Both the position numbers and the translations under genes were made by a program. Positions 49,991 to 56,839 of a DNA stretch of 64,000 bases are shown here, one piece after another. Below the pieces are notes generated by a model. That model saw nothing but the letters and a program-made list of their open reading frames with translations. It was not told where the DNA came from and searched no databases. Every line of letters starts with the position of its first letter. Positions within the stretch are counted from its first letter, which is position 1. Origin of the DNA: Deinococcus ruber. Its GTDB lineage: Bacteria > Deinococcota > Deinococci > Deinococcales > Deinococcaceae. The stretch is from positions 62,001-126,000 of the forward strand of contig NZ_BMQL01000011.1 in NCBI RefSeq assembly GCF_014648095.1. Reading direction: 5' to 3'.

Positions 49991-52069
49991 TCAGGCAGGA
50001 AGTGAACTGGGAACGGCGTGGGCCGCCACAGGTGTTTCCTCGCCGCTGTGAATGGCGCTCAGCAGCCGCAGGGTGGTTTCACCGTTCCTGATCTTCCGCA
50101 GGCCGTCTTCCCACAGGGTGCTGAAACCGTCCTTGCGGGCGAGCTGTTCGATCTGCTGCTCTCCAGCTCGGTCACGGATGGCCTGTTCGATGCGGGGGGT
50201 GACGCGAATCATTTCGTGAATCGCAATGCGCCCCGATACGCCGCTGCCTTTACAGGTGGGGCAGATGGGGGTCTGGGTGTCATGCGACCCGCCCATCCGT
50301 CCGGTCGTTTCGGTGATGGTGGCTGGACCACCGCCGATGCTGTCGAACAGATGGGCGGGCGTCGTGATCTTGGTGCGGCAGTCGGGACAGGGCCGCCCGG
50401 CGAGTCGCTGGGCGATCAGCAGCCGCAAGCTGGCCGAGAGGTTGAACGTCTCGATGCCCATGTCGATCAGGCGAGTGATCACGCCGGCCGCGCTGTTGCT
50501 GTGGATGGTGGTGATCATCAGGTGCCCGGTCTGGGCGGCCTGCACGGCGGTGCGGGCCGTGATGAGGTCGCGTACCTCGCCGATCATGATGACGTCAGGG
50601 TCCTGCCGCAGCAGCGCCCTCAGGATGTCCGGATAGTCGGTGCGCAGCTCCTCGTTTGGAACCTCCGGGTTGATCTGAATCTGGATCAGGCCAGGCATTT
50701 CGATCTCGATGGGATTCTCAATCGTGAAGATGGCGATGTCCGGATGGTTGATGTGCTGAATCATGGTGTGGCTGAAGACCGTCTTGCCGCTTCCCGTGGG
50801 GCCGCTCATCACGATCATGCCGTTGCTCTGCTGGAGGGCCCATTCTGCCGCGCGGAGATTGGCTTCCGACAGATCGGCGTGGTCGAGGGTGGGAATACTG
50901 CTGGGGGGACGGGCGAGACGCAGCGCCACCTTGCCGCCGTGGGGGAGGGGAACGATATTGCAGCGGAGGTTGAATTCCAGGCCGCGGTCTCGGTAGCGAA
51001 TGACGGCGTCCTGAGGTTTGCGTTCGTGTGCGTTGTTCAGTCCTCCCATCGAGCGGATGCGGTTGACGATCGCGCGGTGCATGTTTTTCGGGACGTCCTT
51101 GTAGTGTGTCAGCAGGCCGTCGATGCGCAGGCGGATGACCGTCTCGCCTGCCGTGGGCTGGATATGGATGTCCGAGGCGTTCTGCACAGACGCTTCACGC
51201 AGCATCTGATCCACGAAGTTACTGACCGCGCTGTTGTCGGCGCTGCCGCCCTGCAGGATGTCTTCCTGACTGGTGCGCTGCCGCTTGCTTTCTTCGCGCA
51301 GGTTGCTTTCGTCCTTCAGAGCGGACATGGCCCGGTCGCGTTCGTAGGTCGCTTCGATGTGGGCGCGAATCTGGCTGGGGGGTGCCAGGACCATGCGGGG
51401 GCGTTCGCCCGTCTGATCCTCGATCATGTTGCGCACCAGCATGATGGTCGGATCACTGGCGGCCACCACCAGGACACCGTCATCCATCGTGAAGGGGATG
51501 ACGCTCTGGGTGGTGATGATGTTCTCGCTGATGGCACTTCTGACCTGCGGGTTGGGTGGGGTGCGCCGCAGATCGATGAAGTCCAGGCCTTTCCAGAGGG
51601 CGCCGGCCCGGCTGTAGGTTTCCTCGTCGATCACGCCCTGAGCCAGGAGCAGCTTCTCGATTTCGGGCGTCTGATACTGCTCATCGGTCAGGGCTGTCCC
51701 CAAATGAATGAGGGCGTCGGCCGCCTTGTCGAAGGTGAGCGTGCGGGCGATCTTTTCGGTGAGCGTGATTTCTTCGGGCGGCAGGTACGGGACGTTCTGC
51801 TCGATGACCAACGGATGGAGGGGGTCGGGGGTGGCCCCTTCGCCTCCCAGTTGGATGCCCATGGTGCGGAGCGCGCTTGCGAGTTGCTCTTCGGGATAGC
51901 CGCGTTCACGCAGGAGCGGCAGCAGGCTGGTATAGATGCTGCCAGCACGCAGGTAACTGGTTCGCAGGGTGAGCAGGTCACGTTTGGTGAGGGTGCCCTG
52001 GTGCTCGAGGGCGTCGAGTAACTGCAGTTCCCTCGGGTGAAGGTTTCGGTTGGGTGCCTGGGTGGTCAT
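49991..52069 (-). CDS. pilB: Type IV pilus assembly ATPase PilB
   Basis: A 692-aa product; ATG 52069 has AAGGAGTCCGC in front. Two MshEN-type N-terminal segments (LAQGVIDEETYSRAGALWKG LDF and related) precede the ATPase: Walker A IVMSGPTGSGKTVFSHTMIQ, Asp box IAIFTIENPIEIEMPGLIQI, Walker B DVIMIGEVRDLITARTAVQA and His box GHLMITTIHSNSAAG. A tetracysteine zinc site (CPDCRTKI ... CPTCKGSG) completes it. It powers pilus extension. A 9-codon leader ORF overlaps the start. Confidence 0.95.
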   Translation of the reverse strand: MTTQAPNRNLHPRELQLLDALEHQGTLTKRDLLTLRTSYLRAGSIYTSLLPLLRERGYPEEQLASALRTMGIQLGGEGATPDPLHPLVIEQNVPYLPPEEITLTEKIARTLTFDKAADALIHLGTALTDEQYQTPEIEKLLLAQGVIDEETYSRAGALWKGLDFIDLRRTPPNPQVRSAISENIITTQSVIPFTMDDGVLVVAASDPTIMLVRNMIEDQTGERPRMVLAPPSQIRAHIEATYERDRAMSALKDESNLREESKRQRTSQEDILQGGSADNSAVSNFVDQMLREASVQNASDIHIQPTAGETVIRLRIDGLLTHYKDVPKNMHRAIVNRIRSMGGLNNAHERKPQDAVIRYRDRGLEFNLRCNIVPLPHGGKVALRLARPPSSIPTLDHADLSEANLRAAEWALQQSNGMIVMSGPTGSGKTVFSHTMIQHINHPDIAIFTIENPIEIEMPGLIQIQINPEVPNEELRTDYPDILRALLRQDPDVIMIGEVRDLITARTAVQAAQTGHLMITTIHSNSAAGVITRLIDMGIETFNLSASLRLLIAQRLAGRPCPDCRTKITTPAHLFDSIGGGPATITETTGRMGGSHDTQTPICPTCKGSGVSGRIAIHEMIRVTPRIEQAIRDRAGEQQIEQLARKDGFSTLWEDGLRKIRNGETTLRLLSAIHSGEETPVAAHAVPSSLPA

Positions 52070-52095
52070 GCGGACTCCTTGGGTGCGCGCGTCAT
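52066..52095 (-). CDS. Nine-residue leader peptide overlapping pilB
   Basis: ATG 52095 follows AAGGTGACGGGC and reads MTRAPKESA-stop; its TGA overlaps the pilB ATG (ATGA). The same AAGGTGACG ribosome-binding stretch precedes the gene at 53541, and the CCACCACCCGG box is 18 nt upstream of this ATG, the same distance as for other box genes. It may couple pilB translation to the leader. It is very short, so real use is uncertain. Confidence 0.4.
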   Translation of the reverse strand: MTRAPKESA

Positions 52096-52113
52096 GCCCG
52101 TCACCTTGGCTGT

Positions 52114-52124
52114 CCGGGTGGTGG
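52114..52124 (-). promoter_or_regulatory. CCACCACCCGG box upstream of pilB
   Basis: The minus strand reads GGACCACCACCCGGAC, 18 nt before the leader ATG and 44 nt before pilB. A TTGACA hexamer lies at 52145-52140, 15 nt upstream of the 11-nt core, so the box is around the expected -10/transcription start. Confidence 0.55.
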
Positions 52125-52177
52125 TCCCACAATCTGGCGTGTCAAATCTCGACGTGCTGAAACCGTATGCTGGAGGT

Positions 52178-52636
52178 ATGACTGCGTCGCCGCTTTCCGC
52201 TCGCCCGTCGGTTCCCTGGGTCCACCGGTCGCGTGTGATGCTGCTGGGCGTGGTGCTGCTGGCCGGCCCGATCACGGTGTTGCTCGTGGGTGAATCGGAG
52301 CGCTTGGTGTCCAGCACCGAGGATCTGCTCAGCTCAGGCTTTCTGCTTTTGCTGGTGGTGAGCGTCCTGATCTGGGTCTGGCGGCAGGTGCGGGCCTACC
52401 GGGTGGTGGCCGCGTTCGTTCCTGAGTCTGTGCGTCCCACGCTCGGCGCGATCGTGCAGGTGTTGGTGGTGTTCGGGGTGTTCGCTAGCGGCATGGGGTT
52501 GGCAGGCGCCCTGGCGGCGCAGGTGCAGCATGCGGCCTTGCCGGACGACACGGTGTCGACCGGATTGGCGCTGCTCATGGCGATGGCGGCACTGTGCCTG
52601 GTGGAACGCCGGGAGGAGCCGGACGAACTGGGCTGA
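52178..52636 (+). CDS. Membrane protein of unknown function, divergent from pilB
   Basis: A 152-aa product from ATG 52178; GGAGGT lies directly in front, unusually close, so the start is provisional. Four hydrophobic segments are visible: VMLLGVVLLAGPITVLLVG, GFLLLLVVSVLIWVWRQ, LGAIVQVLVVFGVFASGMGL and STGLALLMAMAALCLVE. A four-helix inner-membrane protein. No family recognised. It shares the divergent promoter region with pilB. Confidence 0.65.
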   Translation: MTASPLSARPSVPWVHRSRVMLLGVVLLAGPITVLLVGESERLVSSTEDLLSSGFLLLLVVSVLIWVWRQVRAYRVVAAFVPESVRPTLGAIVQVLVVFGVFASGMGLAGALAAQVQHAALPDDTVSTGLALLMAMAALCLVERREEPDELG

Positions 52637-52647
52637 CCACCACCTGG
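52637..52647 (+). promoter_or_regulatory. CCACCACCTGG box upstream of the DUF2227-like gene
   Basis: GACCACCACCTGGTTTCC on the plus strand ends 17 nt before ATG 52665. One base departs from CCCGG. Its orientation relative to the gene matches the other boxes. Confidence 0.45.
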
Positions 52648-52664
52648 TTTCCTATGGTGGCGGC

Positions 52665-53129
52665 ATGCATGGATGGCAACACACGGCAGTCAATCTGGCT
52701 GCGCTCGCGCCGATCAGTGCCGCGGGCGTGCTCTTTCAGAGAACGGAACCATTGGTGCCGTTTGTACTGGGCTCTGTGTTCGGGACACTGCTGGTGACAC
52801 CCGATCTGGATTTGCGGTTCAACGACGCCCGGCGGCGGTGGGGGGCCCTGGCGTTCCTCTGGGGGCCGTACGCAACGTTCAGCAAACATCGGGGCATGAG
52901 CCATAGTTACGTGATTGGGCCGTTGGTTCGGCTGCTGTATCTGTTGGTGATGCTGCTGCCGCTCCTGGCGCTGCTGCTGGTGGTGGCGCGAGCGCAGGAC
53001 TGGTTCTTTACTTGGAGGTTGGTGGAGCCGCTGCAGCGGGCCGTGATGGGCTACATGCTTTCACAGTGGCTGCATCTGCTCTGCGACGGGATTCTGCCGT
53101 TCCCGTTTCGGAAGTCGCTTCGTTCCTGA
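52665..53129 (+). CDS. DUF2227/YdjM-like membrane metal-binding protein
   Basis: A 154-aa product from ATG 52665. It carries the motif pattern of the DUF2227/LexA-induced hydrolase-like family: MHGWQHTAVNLAALAP at the start, TPDLDLRFNDARRRWG, and KHRGMSHSYVIGPLVR, with two or more membrane helices (LLYLLVMLLPLLALLLVVAR). The conserved His and Asp residues suggest metal binding. Enzyme activity is not established for most members. Its 3' end overlaps the convergent 53008-53541 gene by 122 nt. Confidence 0.65.
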   Translation: MHGWQHTAVNLAALAPISAAGVLFQRTEPLVPFVLGSVFGTLLVTPDLDLRFNDARRRWGALAFLWGPYATFSKHRGMSHSYVIGPLVRLLYLLVMLLPLLALLLVVARAQDWFFTWRLVEPLQRAVMGYMLSQWLHLLCDGILPFPFRKSLRS

Positions 53130-53541
53130 TGCGCACGTCGTAGTCAGGGCCGAACCGGCACATCAGTTGCAGCTGGTTCTGCCACGCGCTGCTGGCCGCC
53201 TGTTGCCGGTCTGCACTCGCGCCAGGCGTCAGGCTGATACACACCAGCGCGCCGGTCAAGGTCAACTCCGACGGGCTCTTGAGCAGGACGGTGCGGTGTA
53301 TCAGCGTGGCGTCGTAACTGGCGGTGCCGTGGTGATAGGTCATGCGTCCCGATGCGGTACTGGCGTACAACCGAGCCAGGTTCGGAACCGTGTCCAGCCA
53401 TGCGGCCGCATGCAGGACACCGCGCAGGGCCAGCAGATCGGCATGCGCCTGGAGGTGAGGAACCTGTGCAAAGGTACTCTGCAGCTCACGGAAGAGGAGG
53501 GCCGCTGCAGGGAATTCAAGGAGGAAGTCAGGGGCAGACAT
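53008..53541 (-). CDS. Hypothetical protein under a CCACCACCCGG box
   Basis: A 177-aa product from ATG 53541 (AAGGTGACGCC in front). The N-terminal 140 residues look globular (FLLEFPAAALLFRELQSTFA; GTASYDATLIHRTVLLKSPS; LTLTGALVCISLTPGASADR). The last ~35 are low complexity and overlap the DUF2227-like gene, where that gene is better supported. No family recognised. The box 14 nt upstream links it to the pilus regulon. Confidence 0.6.
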   Translation of the reverse strand: MSAPDFLLEFPAAALLFRELQSTFAQVPHLQAHADLLALRGVLHAAAWLDTVPNLARLYASTASGRMTYHHGTASYDATLIHRTVLLKSPSELTLTGALVCISLTPGASADRQQAASSAWQNQLQLMCRFGPDYDVRIRNEATSETGTAESRRRADAATVKACSPSRPAAAAPPTSK

Positions 53542-53554
53542 GGCGTCACCTTAG

Positions 53555-53607
53555 AAGGCCGGGTGGTGGTGTTCGTTGGGGGTGTTGCTTGCCCACCACC
53601 CGGCCTT
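53555..53607. promoter_or_regulatory. Divergent pair of CCACCACCCGG boxes (15-bp perfect inverted repeat)
   Basis: AAGGCCGGGTGGTGG (53555-53569) and CCACCACCCGGCCTT (53593-53607) are perfect inverted arms 23 nt apart. Each lies exactly 13 nt from the start codon it faces (53541 minus, 53621 plus). This symmetry is strong evidence that the box is a real leader or operator element. Confidence 0.65.
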
Positions 53608-53620
53608 GCATCGTTCCTGC

Positions 53621-54297
53621 ATGCTGTTGTCTGCGAGTACCGAAGTGTGGCCGGGCGCGCTGCCCTCTGTCGATGACGGGTGGTCGCTCGACGAACTAGT
53701 GGTGTTGCTGGAGCGGGACGGGTTCACCTGGAAACTCGCCGCTATTCCGGCAGGCAGTGGATGGCGGTACTGGGGGCGTGTGTTTCATCCACTGTGGCCA
53801 GCCGTCATGCATGTGCCGAAGCAGCAGGGTGGACCGCTGCTGCCGCGTTGGTCGCGGCGCTGGCAGCAGCGGTGCGGCGGTTGAACGCCTTGCAATTGGC
53901 GGCTCCACTGCCGACATTGGAAAGAAGTGGGGTGGCTTGCGTGCCCGATGTGCCGCTGTCAGGACGGCTGAGGAGTCTGGAGGAGCGGCGTCTGGCATGG
54001 AAGTTGTCAGGCCGCGCGGGTCTGGATGGACGTTCATACCAGGCCAGTGTGTACGATCCGGCGTGGCCGCCCTTCATGTACGGAAAAAAGCAGGTGTGTG
54101 CGTCTGCCTGGGCAGCCTTATTGATACCTGCATAAATTGGAGACGCCCTGCATGCAGACAGTCAGCAGAGCAGGAAGTTGCCACCGCGGGGATATACCCC
54201 GATCACCTGTCTCTAACTTACGCAGCTATCAATAGAGGCTGCAGAAATCGACACCTTCGAGCGGCTTGGGCGTGTGCAGATCAACGGAACAGTTTGA
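53621..54297 (+). pseudogene. Tandem-repeat protein gene broken by a frameshift and a MITE
   Basis: ATG 53621 starts MLLSASTEVWPGALPSVDDG. The first unit (LERDGFTWKLAAIPAGSG ... YWGRVFHPLWPAVMHVPK) resembles a second unit further on (LEERRLAWKLSGRAGLDG ... YQASVYDPAWPPFMYGKK), but the second is in another frame, so a shift occurs near 53825. The second unit is then cut at 54120 by a 112-bp MITE. After it the coding sequence seems to resume (EAAEIDTFERLGRVQINGTV) and stop at 54297. The protein family is unknown. It was one of the box-controlled genes and now appears dead. Confidence 0.55.
54121..54232. repeat. MITE with IS630-like TA target duplication, copy 2
   Basis: Ends TTGATACCTGCATAAATTGG and the complement of AACTTACGCAGCTATCAA are imperfect terminal inverted repeats. 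TA at 54119-54120 and 54233-54234 is the target duplication. The 112-bp body aligns with copies at 28369-28486 and 54495-54605. It has no ORF. Confidence 0.75.
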
Positions 54298-54494
54298 TCG
54301 ACTTCGACGCGGTTCGCTTCTCCGGATCAGCGGCGGAGTGTGAGGCGCTCAACGCGCAGTGGCGTGCCCTGCGTCAGCTGATCGCCGTGGCACTCCCAAA
54401 AGCGCTGGTTCTGGAGATTCAGGTTCAGGTATCGGGCGGCGTCGTTCGTCTCGGTGTGCGTCTATATGGCGCTGAGTACATGCTGTTGGATCTA
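54294..54494 (+). pseudogene. Gene remnant truncated by a MITE
   Basis: From TTG 54294, overlapping the previous stop (TTGA), the frame reads IDFDAVRFSGSAAECEAL ... VALPKALVLEIQVQVSGG ... LYGAEYMLLDL and enters the MITE, which adds LIPA and a stop at 54509. It looks like the following gene of the same decayed operon. Function unknown. Confidence 0.4.
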
Positions 54495-54605
54495 CTGATA
54501 CCTGCGTAAATCGGTCACGCTTGCTGCCATAGATCATGCGGAGCGGCAGGCTGCCGACCTGGGGCTACGCTTCAGTCATCTGTCCCCAACTTATGCAGGT
54601 ATCAA
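54495..54605. repeat. MITE with IS630-like TA target duplication, copy 3
   Basis: The 111-bp element runs from CTGATACCTGCGTAAATC to the complement of TTGATACCTGCATAAGTTGG, with TA at 54493-54494 and 54606-54607. It joins two unrelated gene remnants, so a deletion or rearrangement has also happened here. Confidence 0.72.
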
Positions 54606-54896
54606 TAGCCACAGGCGTTCGGTGGGATTGGAGAAGCTCAGGACGAATCGCGCCAGCACGTCCTCTGAGAGTCGGAGCTTCTTGAAGAAGCGGTGCAGTT
54701 GCTTCACGTTGCTGCTCTGAAGAGCTCTCCCAGGCAGCTGGGCGGCCAGTTTGTTGAGTCGGACGTCCTCGCGCTGGATCAGCGCGAGCATCAAAGCAGC
54801 GAGGAGCGCCAGACTCGGGGCCCTCAAACCCCAGGGGTGCTTGGCGAGGTGAGCGAGAACGGTAGAATGTGGCGAGCAGCTCGGGGGTGTTTTCAT
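54606..54896 (-). pseudogene. IS4-family transposase N-terminal fragment
   Basis: From ATG 54896 the frame reads MKTPPSCSPHSTVLAHLAKH, then RAPSLALLAALMLALIQRED and FKK...SEDVLARFVLSFSNPTERLW, which follows the IS4-type N-terminal pattern also seen in the 61876-62961 protein. It stops just before the first catalytic Asp because MITE copy 3 begins there and supplies LIPA-stop. The catalytic part is missing. Confidence 0.6.
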
Positions 54897-55044
54897 TGAC
54901 AGAAACACCATCCCAGAGCTGCTCTAGCCTTTTATCCCGCCCCAAATTGTCCTCTACTCAGGTTGATGGGACTCAGAAGCCTGATTCCTTCTGCGCCACT
55001 CATTTCATTTTTCAACCACTATTCACGGTTGGTCACAAAGTGAG

Positions 55045-55398
55045 TTAAGTGCCGCCTTGTATCACAGGTGCAAATCCATAGACCAGACCAACGCAGAGCA
55101 ACCCAGCAATTAAACAGACTAGAACCTTTTCCCAAGGAACTGGCTCAATAGGTATTTGGTTAGTTCTACTCATAGTTACCATTGGATTTAAGGGATTCTC
55201 CCGAATCTGACCCAGCACAAACACTCCGGAAATCAGGAACATTGCTAAAGCAGCCCAATTAAGGCCTTCATAGGCTGCTTTTAGCGTATGACCTCCCCGT
55301 AAATAACCGAGGACAAGCCCTACCACTGCAGCACTCAGACCTAAGGCGACACCACGTTTCAGGAAACGTTTTAAAAGTATCCACTGTGTCTTAGGCAT
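55045..55398 (-). CDS. Small four-helix membrane protein
   Basis: A 117-aa product. Hydrophobic segments: GVALGLSAAVVGLVLGYLRG, LNWAALAMFLISGVFVLGQI and VLVCLIAGLLCVGLVYGFAP, with a basic N-terminus (TQWILLKRFLKRG). A three- to four-helix inner-membrane protein with no family I recognise. It stands alone between mobile-element remnants and is less GC-rich than the pilus genes. No clear ribosome binding site. Confidence 0.6.
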   Translation of the reverse strand: MPKTQWILLKRFLKRGVALGLSAAVVGLVLGYLRGGHTLKAAYEGLNWAALAMFLISGVFVLGQIRENPLNPMVTMSRTNQIPIEPVPWEKVLVCLIAGLLCVGLVYGFAPVIQGGT

Positions 55399-55613
55399 AT
55401 ATTTAAGCTTACGCTTCTGATATCGGGTTGAAGTGCAACTGGCCTTACTATATTTTTACGGCTCTTCCGGTAATTTTATGCGGATTTTGAATCCTATATC
55501 CCAAGCGGCAGACAAGCCATTCGGCAAAGCATAGGCGGATACGTTCAGAGTGATCTCCGGCATGTTGTTAGTGTAAATCCTCTAAGTAGGAGACATTTTG
55601 CCGACACAGGCTA

Positions 55614-56792
55614 GTGGGCTGATTCAGAAGAACGCTGGGATGAGCGGGCGTAGACTGATGATGGAGGTGGCAGATGCATCGCGGCCGTCAACCTCTCGTT
55701 CCCATCTTGAGCGACGGCGAGCGCCGAGTCTTAAACGGCTTGGTCCGACGTCGCCAAACCCCGAGGGGTTTGGCGACCCGTGCGAAGGTGATGCTGCTGA
55801 GCGCAGATCATCCGGAATGGACGCTCGCGGAGATCGGTGCGTACGTCGGCTTGTGTGATGACACGGTCGGCACCTGGCGCAAACGCTTCATAGCCCAGCG
55901 GTTGGAAGGGTTGAGTGACGCGCCCAAATCGGGCGCGCTACGAACGATCCAGGATGCGGCCACCCTACGGGTCGTCCATCTCACGCTGGACACCTTGCCG
56001 GAGGGCGAAACCCACTGGAGTACCCGCAACATGGCTCAGGTCAGTGGGATGACACAACGTGCGGTGCATCGAATCTGGCGGGCCTTCGGGCTAAGACCCC
56101 ACTTGGTGTCGTCGTTCACGCTCTCAAATGATCCGCTGCTGATCGAACAGGTTCGGGACATTGTTGGGTTGTATCTTGCGCCACCCGACCGAGCGCTGGT
56201 GCTGTGTATCGATGAGAAGCCGCAGATCCAAGCACTCGAGCGCGGCAGCGCCACCGTTCCAATGCTGCCAGGACAGCCTGAGGCGACGGGGCCGACGTAT
56301 GTACGTCATGGCACCACACCCCTCATTGCGGCCTTGAATGCGAACGTCGAAATTGTGATTGGGCAGTGTTATCCGCAGCATTGGGCCGAAGAGTTTCGAG
56401 CATTTCTTGATCTGATGCATGCTCAAGTCCCTGTGGGACTTGAGGTCCATGTCATCCTGGACAACGACATTACCCATAAAACCAAGACCATCCAGAACAG
56501 GTTGCTGGCGCATCCGAACGTACATTTCCATTTCACGCCAACCAGCGGCTCCTGGCTCAATCTGGTGGAGTCGTGATTTGCCCTGCTGAGCCGCAAGCGT
56601 CTTCAGCGGGGCAACTTCACCTCGAAAGATGAGCTAGAGCAGGCCATCAAGGCCTTCATTTCCCAGACGAACGACGTACCGAAGCCCTTTGGATGGACCC
56701 GATCCGCCGATGACATCTTGGCCAACATCAAGCGCTTCTGTGAGCGCCATCTCCCCCCAGACAATTCCCAGCGTTCTTCTGAATCAGACCAC
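55614..56792. mobile_element. IS630-family insertion sequence, ~1.18 kb
   Basis: Outer ends GTGGGCTGATTCAGAAGAAC and the complement of GTTCTTCTGAATCAGACCAC are near-identical inverted repeats (about 28 bp in all), flanked by the TA duplication (55612-55613 and 56793-56794) expected for IS630. It carries one transposase gene with a nonsense codon. It borders the AT-rich RiPP-like cluster. Confidence 0.88.
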
Positions 56793-56795
56793 TAG
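55674..56795 (+). pseudogene. IS630 transposase interrupted by an in-frame stop
   Basis: ATG 55674 has GGAGGTGGCAG in front. The helix-turn-helix region (WTLAEIGAYVGLCDDTVGTW) and the DDE residues are present: LVLCIDEKPQIQAL, VHVILDNDITHKTK and SWLNLVES. The codon after S300, where Trp is usual (NLVE.WFALL), is TGA at 56574. The frame then continues normally (FALLSRKRLQRGNFTSKDEL ... DDILANIKRFCERHL) to TAG at 56795. A single-base change would restore it. The truncated 300-aa form keeps the triad but loses ~72 residues. Confidence 0.8.
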
Positions 56796-56839
56796 TCTAT
56801 GTTAAATTACATTAATTGCTTATTGTATCATCAAAGACC

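Noticed and set aside
50018..52021. 667-aa plus-strand frame opposite pilB
   Set aside because: Antisense shadow; PilB has Walker A/B, Asp and His boxes and the tetracysteine site.
54349..54945. Minus-strand frames 54349-54537 and 54565-54945
   Set aside because: The first crosses a MITE end, and the second is out of frame with the recognisable transposase fragment.
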